From contig NC_053184.1 of NCBI RefSeq assembly GCF_905163445.1, positions 1,612,001 through 1,676,000 on the forward strand: a DNA stretch of 64,000 nucleotides, given 5' to 3'. The DNA comes from Pararge aegeria (lineage: Eukaryota > Arthropoda > Insecta > Lepidoptera > Nymphalidae). The position numbers and the translations under genes were made by a program. The notes beneath the pieces were generated by a model. That model was not told where the DNA came from and made no database searches. It saw only the letters and a program-made list of their open reading frames with translations. Position 1 is the stretch's first letter; every line of letters begins with the position of its first letter. Positions 44,946 to 56,253 of this stretch are shown here, one piece after another.

Positions 44946-45650
44946 GTAAAAAAAATTGATAAAAACATCATAATAAATGGAGAAACACTTAAAATAGAAA
45001 ACTCCACAGTTTTTCTAGGAGTGACCTTAGATTGTAAGCTACAGTGGGGTACCCATATAGAAAGCCTAGCGAGTAAACTCAGCTCAGCTGCATATGCAAT
45101 CAGGAAAATTAGACAGCTTACCGATGTTGAAACAGCTAGGCTTGTTTATTTCGCATACTTTCACAGTATTATGTCCTATGGGATCTTGCTGTGGGGAAAA
45201 GCTGCAGATATTGAAAGTATATTTATACTACAGAAAAGAGCCGTACGATCAATATATAAACTTGGATCACGCGAATCGCTTCGTGAAAAATTTAAACAAA
45301 TAGGTATTCTTACAGTAGCTTCGCAATACATTTATAGTAATATAGTCTTTGTGAGGCAAAATATTACTCTTTATAAATCAAAAGCTGAAATTAACAATCG
45401 ACTTACCAGAAACGGTCATAAATTAGTGATATCTGCATATCGTCTGCGAAAGGTGCAGAACTCCTTTGTGGGGTTGAGTATACGCTTTTACAACATGATT
45501 CCTAAGGAAATTCTTGACCTACCAATGCATACATTTAAAAAATGTGTAAAAACGCATCTAGTACAGCGAGGTTACTATACATTTGATGAATTCCTCAATG
45601 ACAAGGTAGAATGGAAGCAGCCAGCCTCGCTCTCATCTCCCGCAAGATAG
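44501..45650 (+). pseudogene. LINE reverse transcriptase, N-terminally truncated, open frame
   Basis: The 412-codon open frame starting at 44412 begins in Helitron DNA; LINE protein starts at about residue 31. RT motif A is at 36-45 (FCDLSKAFDC), motif B at 94-103 (GVPQGSILGP), motif C FADD at 126-129, and motif D-like LLLNAKKTKCLEF follows at about 160-175. A thumb/C-terminal region to residue 412 follows, containing YIYSNIVFVRQN and THLVQRGYYTFDEFLNDK. It normally copies LINE RNA at the nick made by its endonuclease, but the endonuclease and ORF1 are missing here. The RT catalytic residues are intact, the fingers region is not. Family assignment (jockey superfamily) is from motif style. Confidence 0.88.
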
Positions 45651-45836
45651 CAAAATGATTGTAAATGTTGATGTTGGAAAAGAGCAACTACTGAGTTTCT
45701 TGCCGGCTCTTCTCGGTAGAATCTGCTTTCCGAACCGGTGGTAGAGTCACACAAACATGCATACTTGACGTTTCAAAAGTGCTTATAAAGTAGGCCTACT
45801 TGAAATAAATGAATTTGAAATTTGAATTTAAAAAAA
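44501..45836 (+). mobile_element. 5'-truncated jockey-like LINE inserted in a Helitron
   Basis: Runs from AATTGCCATTGGTG (within the RT domain) to a 3' UTR with TAGGCCTACTTGAAATAAAT and an ATTTGAAATTTGAATTT plus A-run tail. The ORF end and 3' UTR match older copies at 15886 and 20318. 5' truncation is the usual outcome of target-primed reverse transcription. The open frame without stops suggests a young insertion. No clear target duplication was identified. Confidence 0.88.
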
Positions 45837-46489
45837 AATTAAAGTACTCAGTATCGCTAAGCCTTGATTGAGGGGTTTGCTGCTGGCCGCTGAGGAGTTC
45901 TGTCCTCTATCTTCAACCACAGTTTGGATAAAATTAAACACATAGTATAACCTCTATAGTACAAAAATAGATCGTCAAACACTTTTATCCCCCTTCCAAA
46001 GGAACCGAGCTTCACGTCGGGATAAAAAGTATCCTATATTACTTCTAACACTTTCAAGAATATGTGTACAAAGTTTCATGAGGATCTGTTAAGTAGTTTT
46101 TGCGTGAAAGTGTAACAAACAAACTTACATTCACATTTATAATATTAGTAGGGATTATATGTTATTGTCCTTTTTATGAATATTTTGTTATTGTTTAGTC
46201 GCGAGGATTCAGTGACGACATAGATAAGGGGGCTGACTGAAAACCAGTGCTGCACTTTTTGGTATGCAGCTATACTGAGCCAGCTCCTTTGTCACACATT
46301 TTTTTTATACTTTTCAATTTATGACACAAATCTAACATTTTAAACCAATGTGTGAAAATCAAGACAATTTTTCTTTCTTTTCTTTTTATATTTCTTAAAA
46401 ATATCCACCTCTTCCACAAATAACATAGTGAAAGTTTAAACATAAGAATCGGCACCTATACTGATGATTTTAAACATAAAAAATATTAA

Positions 46490-46522
46490 TATTAATTAAA
46501 GTTTTGTTTTTTCCAGGTGAGT
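46490..46522 (+). promoter_or_regulatory. Candidate recursive-splicing ratchet point (plus strand)
   Basis: GTTTTGTTTTTTCCAG is directly followed by GTGAGTCG. The pyrimidine tract and CAG make a strong 3' splice site, and CAG/GTGAGT is a near-perfect 5' splice site; no exon separates them. A branch-point-like CTGAT lies at about 46461. In Drosophila and vertebrates such fused sites let long introns be removed in steps. A second donor 45 bases downstream (46562) fits the 'recursive-splicing exon' architecture. Confidence 0.5.
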
Positions 46523-46561
46523 CGCAACAGCATGGGGATGACTGCGGTTACAGTTATATAA
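46517..46561 (+). other. Candidate 45-nt microexon (or recursive-splicing exon)
   Basis: Bounded by the acceptor TTTTTTCCAG at its left and by GTGAGTG at 46562. The length is a multiple of three. Read with two bases completing a split codon, it gives ESQQHGDDCGYSYI without a stop; the other two frames contain stops. It could be a cassette exon of a host gene that spans the window or only the by-product of a ratchet site. I do not recognise the peptide. Confidence 0.3.
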
Positions 46562-47845
46562 GTGAGTGAAAGATAAACAGTTCATGGTTTACCGTGTGTT
46601 CTTGACAGCTTTGCACGATTCTTTTATTTTCAACGTGCTTTTCTGCACTTTGAATCTTATTCACAAGATTTACGGAAAAATAAATTATACCTAAAACTAT
46701 CATTTGCTTCAGTTTTGGTTATTTTGTTGTATACAAATTTCTATACTCAACTTGATTGACAGGTCCGAAACTAGTGCTGTATTTTTTAGATTTATCCCCG
46801 CTTAAGACCTCTGAGAAATTTAGTTTAATTTTATTTATATATCTTTATTCTATTTAAAGTTCCGTAGGATTGAGCGAATTTATTTAATAAAAAAATACAT
46901 TTTCTTTTGCAATCTTTCAAAGTTGAATGACTTTCAGTGTAACACCCACACTTTGTGAAAACTAATGATACCTTATTTAATAAAAAAAATACCTTCAAGA
47001 TTAATATGTATTCCTCATAATTGCTTAAAAAGATCACCCTCTTGACAACTGTGTTTCATGCAAGGCAAGTGTGAATAGAGACTTTCTAGACAGGCGTCAT
47101 CTCGACCTCTTCATAGCTTTCCATCAAGCATGATAGATGTCTAGCGCTACCTTATTGATAATTAAAAAAAAACACTACACACCCGTATTAAGCTTTAAGA
47201 CGTGTAAGTATATTATGTGTACAAAATACAACCCAGAAATGTTAAAACTCCATCAGTAATAAAAGAACAACATAATCTACATTTCGAATGCTTAAAAACA
47301 ACTCGCTATTCAGCGAAACATCCAATAATTGTCACCTGGAAATAACTCTGAAAAAAAATAGAGCACGAACTCTCTGAGCAACTATAATAATCACCACTAC
47401 AATTAAAAATTCCTCCCGGATAGGATTGCTCTCGAAAACAAACTCGGCACGGATAACTTGGCCCAATAATGAGATTGCAAGTCCGAGATTCACCTTTGGA
47501 AAATATTCTAAAAGATTTTTCCTTTGACTACGCTAGTGAAGCGACCGACCTAAAAACAATCCAGCATCTCGACACTAATTTAATTATCGGACTTCAGTCT
47601 TTTATTCGAATTGAAATGTTAATATTATTAAAGAACCATTTATCTATAGCACGATTAAGCTGCCTTAATACGCGGGTGGAGCAAAGCTATTCGATGCAAC
47701 GGTCAATTATTTTCGTTAAATCTATGATAAACAAAAATTTCTTCATCCACGAAACGTCCTGCTGCTGCTGGCAATGGATCTCAAATCAAATCAAAACTTT
47801 TAGACTCAATAAGCACTGAATGATGACTAGATTATTTTTTAGGGC

Positions 47846-48010
47846 GTTCCAAATCCTAGGATCTATCTGTGTCCATCGGCTCCTTACTCGTTTTATGTCG
47901 TATGCCCACCTATACTTGGAGGTCGTAGCATTTACGGTGCATGTTCGACATTCCAGAACCTTGAGACCCCAACGTCCACCTAACTTCTAAGCTTTGTTCA
48001 TTGTCATATA
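47846..48010 (-). pseudogene. RTE-type LINE fragment
   Basis: The minus strand reads RPPS, then after a frameshift WAYDIKRVRSRWTQIDPRIW and NALKN, matching the RPPxRWxDDIKRVAGxxW C-terminal region of RTE-type proteins. The DD of the consensus is YD here. Only the C-terminal part remains. Confidence 0.7.
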
Positions 48011-50523
48011 AGCTTTAAAACTTGTTATGCTATGTTTCAAGCTCTCGTTTCCTTACGGATCTCCTAATTTTTTGATGAGTCACTCAGAAAGTTATTGCGG
48101 CAGTATTTTTAACCCCCTAAATTGCTGACTAAGCTACTCTTATTTTTCTTATCAGGCATATAGTTAACCAGTAGATACCATGTTTCTGATCTTAATAATT
48201 CACCGCTGTAATACTTTACCAGATAAAACTAGTCGTTTAGATAAAATAGTTAAACGTAGTCCAGATAAAATATCCGACGTAAGACGATAAAAAGATATAG
48301 TCACCTAACTATTCTAAAAATTCAAGTCAGGCTTACCTTTAAAAATATATCCCAAGAATTCAACCTCCTTGCCTATGACAGCGTAAAAATAAACCAACCA
48401 CCCGACACTAACTCAATTAATAAACTTCTCTCGAAGCATAACTATCGTATTGAACCGTGAAGAAAGTATCGTCGGGGCAAATAATTAAAAATTCAATTCG
48501 GAAACTTTTTTAATTTGGCCTTCCTCAATTTGCATTTGTTATTGGCGGTGTTTTTGGATAAAAGAAAAACTTCATTCTAATTTAACCATCGTTCCTTATA
48601 TTCGATTTTGGCATTGGACACACGGATTGGACTCTTATAATACAATAATGCAATATTTTGTTCATTAGCTTTACTTGGTGCAGTGCGTGTTGCCGAATCA
48701 TATTGTAGAATCATGGATCCCTTCGGGGGTCATGGAATCGCTCACTGGGAGTACCATTGGTAGCTGAAAATCTTTGGAAAGCTCAATAGCTTTACTGGTG
48801 GAATATTTGTGGGAATAGCACATAATAAATAAATCGGATCAGATTCTGTCGACATATGTAGTTCAATACGTTGCAAAAAAAGGTGGCACATGGTTGGAAA
48901 AATAGAAGATTTTTCTGTAAAATCTTCTTAAACGAGTCGCGATAACTTATTAGGGAATATGGGAATCACTACCAATTCTCCCCCTTTAACTTGTCTTTCT
49001 TATAAGCTTGTTATGTTTTGTTAGCCAATTAGAATAACCTAATTTAAAATGATTATCTTTTGTGCCGGTTTTTAAGGTGTTATCTTGGGAACAGCTGAAC
49101 TGATTTTGCCTAGACTTTAGCGGGTAGGTAACTACATGACTCTGCATGGAATGTACCCTGTCTGTTTCCTATCGCTGGAAAGTAATCAAATTTTGTTGGC
49201 TAAGTAACACAATTAGTAGTACAGTAGGATATTTAGTTCTGTAGAAAACGGAAAAAATGAATGTGTACACATGATTATTTAGCAGATTTTTGTAGCATTT
49301 GTAATGGAAAACTGAAGATAAACTCTATTCTCCATGTTTCGGTGCTACGCTTTGTAGTGCCCGTACAAATACTAGCGTTGACGTGTCCTAAAGAAAAATA
49401 AGCGCTCCCGTGTACTAGTTCTGCGTCGCGAACTGGCCCGTTCGCACATTTGCAATTCCATTCGCGTCTGGTGCTGTCCGCATTGCAGCCATCCCTCTCG
49501 CACCCGTAATAACCCTACCTCCATCCTTTTCGGATGCATTCGATTGCAGAAAGCCGATTTTCAGAATGCGACGTTCACATTTGTTTCGACTAGGGTATAG
49601 AATGGTGGTGATTTTGTATCCGTTGTGCGAATTTCAATGAAAATTGCTGGGACTTTTTGGAGAGATTTTTTTGGTCGTTAATAATTTGTTTCAACAAGCC
49701 TTTTGCTATTTCATCTGATGGGTAGAGAGAGGTGTCAGTCTAAGATTAAAAAAAGCTTGACTAAAAGTAGCGTAGCAGTTTCTTAGGTGACTAACGTTTT
49801 TATTTTTAATTGTCTGTTTGTCTGTTTGTTCCGTCTAATCTCCGAAACAGTTGTACCTCATTTTTTTCTCAAGACTATACAGGGATTAATATCGGCTAAG
49901 TTTAGCTTATATCTTTCGGAAATGAACACCTAAAGGGGATTAATAGGGGATGAAAAACCGTATTAGAGATTCATGTTTAATTGAGTAATTAATTACCTAA
50001 TTATTTTGTGTGCGTTGAAAAGTAATTATAAAAAATCATATGTAAATTTTATTTAATATTTAAAATTTTCATTTCAGTTCCATTCAATCACCGATACGAG
50101 ATGCTCTGACGGGTGAAGGTACCGAATATTAACTAATCTATCAATCACCTTTACGCATATTATTAAGATTTTCATTCTCGCAAACGTGGAGTCGTTTTCG
50201 AATATCGAAAGATTGAAGCAAAATTGACCTAATGTTACTCTTTTTAGAATCACCAATTTTTTTTTATTGTTTTTATGATACCAAACCGCTTGCTGCAGAA
50301 CTTGTTAGTTTCATTTTGCACTGACGTTACAAACTACCTTTCAAATCTTGTGCTGAAGTTACTAACTAACTACTACTACTACTAACTGCATTCGTGTGTG
50401 CTTTTGTGACGTATTGTTTGCACAATACACCTTAAAAGATGCATGGAAATATAAAGCGCAACTTGATCGCTGCAGTCACGCTGCACGTTAATAGCATATA
50501 TTGTATCACACGTACCTGATGAC
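48011..50523. other. No gene recognised; possible regulatory block at 49.4 kb
   Basis: 49395-49585 is richer in G, C and CpG than its flanks (CGTCGCGAACTGGCCCGTTC, ATTCGCGTCTGGTGCTGTCC) and lacks repeat landmarks. 49806-49975 (CTGTTTGTCTGTTTGTTCCG, AATCTCCGAAACAG) resembles the interior of a Helitron-type dispersed repeat. Confidence 0.35.
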
Positions 50524-50800
50524 TCTGTTGTTGGTCTAGTGGAAAGTATGATCAACTACAAACCACGAGTCCCTGGGTGAAATGCCTGGGTCTAGCCAAA
50601 TTATTTTGAACTGTTGAAAAACTGAGTAGCTACAATCCCAGAGTTCGGAAATTGGTGTTGGACACAGCATGGTAAGCTGTCGTTTCTGGATATAGCGTGT
50701 AAAAATCGTTAAATGGGTTGACCCATATTGGAGCAGCAGCGTGATCCTTTACAACACTCTCTTAAATATGAGTAGAGGCCAAAGAACAGCAGTAGGACCT
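50524..50800 (+). repeat. tRNA-derived SINE-C copy
   Basis: Head CTGTTGTTGGTCTAGTGGAA (A-box TGGTCTAGTGG), B-box-like CCTGGGTGAAATGCCTGGGT, body AAACTGAGTAGCTACAATCC and CAGAGTTCGGAAATTGGTG. This is a lepidopteran tRNA-SINE structure known to me by pattern; the 3' end near CAGCAGTAGGACC precedes a T run. Confidence 0.7.
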
Positions 50801-50846
50801 TTTTTTTATAATATAATATATGTCGTTATAGCCACATATAAAGCCT

Positions 50847-50873
50847 CATATATATATATATATATATATATAT
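50847..50873 (+). repeat. (TA)n microsatellite
   Basis: About 27 bases of alternating TA. Confidence 0.95.
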
Positions 50874-53084
50874 GTATCATTAATGAATATATACGCATAG
50901 ATAACTAGTAGTAGTTAGCTTTTTAGTTTAGGACTTGGACCATTCATGGACTTGGTTTTTCATGGTGTTACAAAATCTATTTTGTTCGACGATCCAGAGC
51001 GAAATCGTATTAAGTAGGATAAACTGCAAACTCCTATAAAATATTACGTGCAATAATTATACCTTTTCGACCCTCGAAAGCAAGGATCGCCTTCATAGGC
51101 GCACCTTCAAGAAATATGCTCTGCGCAAAAAAACCGTCATAATTTTACGCACCCGCTGTTGATATAAAAAAGACAAAGATGCGCAGTTCTTCTAAGATAT
51201 TAATAATATTTCCTCTGAAATTTCTATTAAACATTTATGTTAACTTTTTTTTTATTCCATAATTTTATCTTGCTATATTTTGCTCACATTCTTCGGAGCC
51301 TCTTTCTTCATTCGGTAAGGGTTGAAAAGACCAAGTTGACAGTTCGGAGACGCAGCACAAAGATGATAGTTCACTTCAATATTCCCTTAAAGTTGAATAA
51401 TAATTATGAATGTGTTATGATCGTATGATGTATCGGTAACCTATTTGTTAAGCGTGGTTTAAATATAATTTCTAACTCCTACAACGCTAATTGTATCTCA
51501 AGAACAAATTCTCAAAATCTGGAGTAATATAAACTATGTGTTTTTTTTATCATGACTGTGTGTTGATCTTTGTTTTGGCACATCAATGGCGTCAGGTAAA
51601 ATAATAATATTATGTAAAAATACGCGTTTGTGGATGGTCTACGGCACGTTCCGTCCAATTTCGGTCAATTTCGACCGGTTCCGACCATTAAGAGGGCCAT
51701 CTTTCGTTCCGTTATCGCCCCGGAGCACATATATCAGGATATTATTTCACCCGCGAATATTATAGTCCAATGGCTAGTGGGAAACATGGGGTCGGTGCTT
51801 GATAAGTACCTATTATATAATGTTCGTACAACCAACTTACTTATTATTATTTCTTACTTTTATCTGCCTGCACTCTAATTTTTGGTCTCTGGTATGGTAA
51901 TCGCCAATTCTTTTAGGAAATAAACACTTATATTTTTTCTGCCTTGCTCTGTTAAATAAAGACATGCAGTTATTTTCTGACAAATTTGACTATTACAGGC
52001 TAACATTCATCCGCAAATACATCAAGACCCTCATTAGCTTGAAGCTAAGTTATGACGCGGTATAAGCGTCGGCATCATCGTCATCATCATCATTCACATC
52101 ATTTACCGATACATGTCTTCAGCTGGTCATTGATTATTTTTACGGGGTTTGAAAATATACGGGCTTGTGTCCAGCGGGTCCCTGCGATTCGTTACACCAC
52201 CAGCCATAGTCACAGGTTGCTATTTCAAGAGCTTCCAACCCGAGTGTCCCTCGATTTTCAAAGCTATGTGCCCCGCAGTTTGTTCAGTTCCTCAGCAAAA
52301 TTTCCCACCAGCTCTTACAGCACTACTCTTCATATCTAATCAGTGCGCCAAGAAATATGGTTACGTACGAGTCGTGGTTATGCGTTATGATTTTTATCGC
52401 GGGGCAACGCTATTTATTTCGCGTGCAACAGCGAGGGTGGTCCCGTATAGTGCACACGTCCGCTTCCGCTTTGCGAACCTTCTGGAACGTATTACGTAGT
52501 TGTAACATCAATTTTGATAGATGAAATTGTAGAAAATTGTAAATTAAGGTTGTTAAGGAAATACAAGAGAGAAGTGCAAAAAGCTGAATGTTGCAGATAT
52601 GCTATAGTAGCATTTAGTTGTAATAGTATGGAAAATATGTCTTATTTATTTTGGTAAGATTTCAACCCGACTAAAAATGTGTTATTTAGTAGTGACAGAA
52701 CCTTTTTGTGACAGAGCTCGTCCCGAAGCACTAACGCTTATTCTCGAAATCGAAAACTTCTTATTTCTGCTGCAAAGCAGCATTGCTGTGATGCAGTCTC
52801 AAAGGCGTGGTTGTTTGTGTGTTCATTGGAGTAGTGTTTATTGCGCCATGTGGCTAGATGTTAAGCCTAACTCCTTAAGTTAATGGGCGCATGGCACTTC
52901 GTAAGACTTTTTCTTGCATGTCCTGAGGTGTGTTGCTCTGTATTTTGGCGATGTTTTTCCGCTTACCATCAGGGTAATTTGCTTGGACTATAAAAATAAC
53001 TGTAAATCAAAATACTTGGTTTTACTACATGTAAGACAGTTTTTTGATTGACAGTTATTTTTTTAACTCAGGCTATTAATGCTG
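50874..53084. other. No gene recognised
   Basis: 51635-51725 is CpG-rich with repeated TTTCG(G/A) words. 52060-52500 contains (CAT)n at its left and two overlapping open frames (52052-52339, 52149-52499) without motifs. 52690-52990 ends in CCGCTTACCATCAGGGTAAT, which resembles the 3' end of dispersed lepidopteran repeats. Confidence 0.35.
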
Positions 53085-53338
53085 GGAACTGACCATCTCC
53101 CTGCTCCCTTATTCACCATGCAGCCTCAATGCGGTATGTGGCTTTTACCGCCCCATGTTTCTGATAATAACGTGTTCTCTGATAACGCCAACTTCCTAAA
53201 CGTTCCTTAACTTTCCTAACTGGTACTGAATTTTTTAACAGCTACCCAATATCTAACCACCTGTGACCTTACCCGGGAATTGAACGCAGAACCTTCACTA
53301 CCTAGGTCACCAGACTAACCCAGCTAAGCCCCAAATCA
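53085..53338 (-). repeat. tRNA-derived SINE-D copy
   Basis: The minus strand has a tRNA-like head: GGGGCTTAGCTGGGTTAGTC (A-box) and TTCTGCGTTCAATTCCCGGG (B-box). The body includes CAGGTGGTTAGATATTGGGT. Distinct from SINE-A, -B, -C and -E; the only copy in the window. Confidence 0.6.
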
Positions 53339-54903
53339 ATAAAACAGGGTGAGATGATCCATAGATTAAGAAAGGTAAACATTTTTGTTGTTGTAAATAT
53401 AGTTCTCGATAATTGTTGAACAACAAACTTAGGTACGGTTGTTTTCATACGAATCAAAGCGGGCTCACCAACGAGTAAGGTTGAAAATAGCCTGCGACCA
53501 CAGACAGACGCGGCCCGACCGCATTGTCCACAAATGTAACGCGATAGAATCGATTCACGTCGTATAACGACTCGATAATATAAAATCGATACCGATGCCG
53601 CCGGTCATTCTCGTGCTTCTTACGCCGGTGAATTAAAAACCACCTTAATATTTCATACTTCCAAGAAACTCGTGACTTTACGACGTAAGTACTGAAAGGT
53701 TAGGGTTTTATGGTTATAATATAATTCCTAGGGTTACTTTGGACTTACTAATGCATACGTCAAACAATGTATTTCAAACCCATTAATTGCACCGAGATTA
53801 CTATACTTGATGGAATGGATTACTATACTTTTTTAATGACAATGTACCTAAGAAACTAAAGGTTTCACTTATATTTTTACACGCTTTATATTAGCTTCAC
53901 TCGTATGTTTGTTTGTAACCGACTTCTTTGGGCGTGATTTTGACCCACTTTAAAGGGTCAGATTTCTTACAAACTTTGTAGACATATCGAAGACCGATGA
54001 CAATACACTAATCTGAAAAGATTATTCCAATTTTCACTATAAAAAATAAGATTTTTTACTAATTACTACAGCGCCATCTAGACCCAAATGTAAATAACCT
54101 ATGGCGTTCGCGTACCTAACAAATTCAAACATTAAGCTACTAGATGGTAGAGGGCGTTAGCTATTACTTTTTAATGGCCTGTTTTAAATAATAATTAGAA
54201 CTTGCATTTCGAGAGACGGGCACACTAAATAAAAAATAAAATATTTTATCTCTTTAATGGTGGATGGGTTACCGATTAATTTTGCTCTAATAAAAATAAT
54301 AGATCAAGAAAAACTAAAAAAAATCGCTATTATGAATAAACTAAAAGAAAGAAATTAGTTTAGTTTTTTATACCAAGCGTGTTTTTTTAGTTTGTTTGAA
54401 CTATTTAATTATTATCTCCGACTCAATAAAGGTCAAGATAATAAAGTAATAAAGCGCATAAAAACACGAAAGTGTTAGTTCGAATAGTTTAGAAAACTCC
54501 TTTCAAAGGCCAAGAAAAATAAAACAGAAACTTGTACGTTCAAATTAACTGACATAATCAAATCACGACGCAACCGTTCGGGTGTCGCTAGATGACGTTC
54601 GCCGTAGCTATTTAAGTTTCCTTTGATTAAGCGCACGACAGAGATTCTTCTGATTAAAATCTCACTGTAGATATAGCGGTTTAAGTGATTATCTACAGTT
54701 TCAAGCTCTTTGAAACTTAAAGCTCTCCCAGAAATAGCTTTCTTATTGACTTTATTAATTAATCAACAGCTTAACCAAAAACTAACATCTTTTGCAATCT
54801 TTTATATTTTGTGTACAACAATGATTGAGGATCGATAAAAAGAAAATATAAACATTATTTTTCCTGATATAACTGAAAATCGAATGCGAATCGAATATAT
54901 GGA
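53339..54903. other. Mostly unrecognised; possible regulatory block and a dispersed repeat
   Basis: 53455-53640 is CpG-rich and unique-looking (CGATTCACGTCGTATAACGA, AATCGATACCGATGCCGCCG). 53890-54180 (ACCGACTTCTTTGGGCGTGA, AGACATATCGAAGACCGATG, GCGCCATCTAGAC) resembles a widespread lepidopteran repeat from memory; class uncertain. Confidence 0.35.
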
Positions 54904-55233
54904 AGCGGTGATAGCACTGAGTAGGAGCTCGACTTCAGTTTCGGGGGGACGAGTTCGAATCCCAGCTCGCACCTCTAACTTTTCTAAATTATGTTCGTTT
55001 TAAGTAATTAAAATAATACCACTTGCTTCAACGGTGAAGGAAAACATCGTGAGGAAACCTGCATGTATGAGAGTTCTACATCATGTTCTCAAAGGTGTCT
55101 GGAGTCAACGAATCCGCTGCGGGGCCAAATGAGCCAGCGCGGCGGAATACGGTCTTAACCCCTTCTCATTGGAGGAGAAGACCCGTGCTTTGTAGTGGGC
55201 CGTTAAAGAGTTGATGCGATGATGACGATGAAC
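54904..55233 (+). repeat. SINE-B copy, full length
   Basis: Head GCGGTGATAGCACTGAG, B-box GAGTTCGAATCCCAG, full body, tail GATGCGATGATGACGATGA. It carries an extra 10-15 bases (GCTGCGGGGCCAAATGAGCC) within the GCACTGGGCCAGCG section. Confidence 0.92.
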
Positions 55234-55571
55234 TGTAAATCAATTGTGATTTATGTTTAAATGCACTATAAAACTAGTCAGAGTCTAACAAGGTAAAATA
55301 AATATTCATGATAATCATGGACATCCGCCAAAAAAGTAGTAGTAGTATAACATTTTAACAACTACACAACAAAATAGGTATAAACTTTTACATAATCATT
55401 TATTATGAAAATATGGTGGCTATTCATATTTATGTTCTTAGAACCCTACATTAATTATTAATTAATAAAAGCTAAGAGTGTTTTAGGTGTTCGAAGTAGC
55501 CAAAATTTTCTCTAATAGAAGTCTGAATTGGCATCACTGGCATATTACGTTTATCCACAGGAATAATAATA
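55234..55571. other. No recognised feature
   Basis: AT-rich; (AAT)n-like stretch next to the following SINE. Confidence 0.4.
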
Positions 55572-55817
55572 ATAATAAATAGTATATTTATAATACACAC
55601 ATCGCCATCTAGCCCCAAAGTAAGCGTAGCTTGTGTTATGGGTACTAAGATGCCTGATGAATATTATTAAAATAAATACTTAGAATATACATATAAAAAC
55701 ACCCAGACACTGAAAAACATCATGCTCATCACACAAACATTTTCCAGTTGTGGGAATCGAACCCACGGCCTTGGACTCAGAAAGCAGGGTGGCTGCAAAC
55801 TGCGCCAATCGGCCGTC
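55572..55817 (-). repeat. SINE-A copy, near full length
   Basis: Reverse complement with 3' end TACACACATCGCCATCTAGC, B-box complement GAATCGAACCCACGGCC and head ACTGCGCCAATCGGCCGTC. Confidence 0.92.
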
Positions 55818-55902
55818 AAACGCTACGGCCTCAATGTAATCAATTTATTGCTGCATTTTTAATTCACTTTCATTGTTCATCTTAATATAGAGTATATTAA
55901 CG

Positions 55903-56253
55903 GACCCGCGCGACTTCGTCCGCGAATGAGCGAACTTTAAAAAATATCCAATATAAAGGATTCTGAGTTTCCAATATAAATGAATTCTAGCTAGATCGAT
56001 TTATCCCCCTGTTGAAACCCCCCTGTATACTTCATTTCATGGAAATCGTTGGAGCTGATTGCGAGATTCCAATTATATATATATATTTATCGGTAATACA
56101 CGAAAAAAATGTCATTTTCTAAAAATGAATAAAAGCTAGATTGATTTATCGCCCCCGAAACCCCTTGTATACTAAATTTCATGAAAATCGTTGGAGCCGA
56201 TTCCGAGATTCTAATTATATATATACAAGAATTGCTCGTTTAAAGATATAAGA
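55903..56253 (-). mobile_element. Helitron-like element (family H-c) with internal duplication
   Basis: On the minus strand it starts TCTTATATCTTTAAACGAGC (TC at 56253) and ends near CGGACGAAGTCGCGCGGGTC. The 3' CTAG is decayed. A segment with CTAGAT(C/T)GATTTATC, AAATCGTTGGAGC(T/C)GATT and a TATATATA end is present twice, about 145 bases apart. Confidence 0.65.

Larger units (their letters stand above)
44428..46154 (-). mobile_element. Helitron (family H-b) interrupted by a LINE
   Basis: The left piece 44428-44500 is the minus-strand 3' end (CTAGCTGTTGCCCGCGACTT on the plus strand). The right piece, about 45837-46154, continues with CTCAGTATCGCTAAGCC to the 5' end TAATATTAGTAGGGA. Together they reproduce the copy at 31249-31637. 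The duplication adds a second left piece at 43467-43539. Confidence 0.85.
46155..47845. other. No coding gene recognised; splice-like site on plus strand
   Basis: AT-rich DNA with a juxtaposed 3'/5' splice site at 46516/46517 and a second donor at 46562 (listed separately). The open frame at 47469-47819 (116 codons) has no recognisable motif. Confidence 0.4.

Noticed and set aside
43678..45007. Minus-strand open frames of 115 and 122 codons
   Set aside because: Antisense shadows of the LINE reverse transcriptase, present in both duplication copies.
47469..47819. 116-codon open frame near the splice-like site
   Set aside because: No motif, no good exon borders in frame; composition as in flanking DNA.
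52149..52499. 116-codon open frame in a moderately GC-rich area
   Set aside because: A second overlapping frame is equally open; no recognisable domain or splice context.
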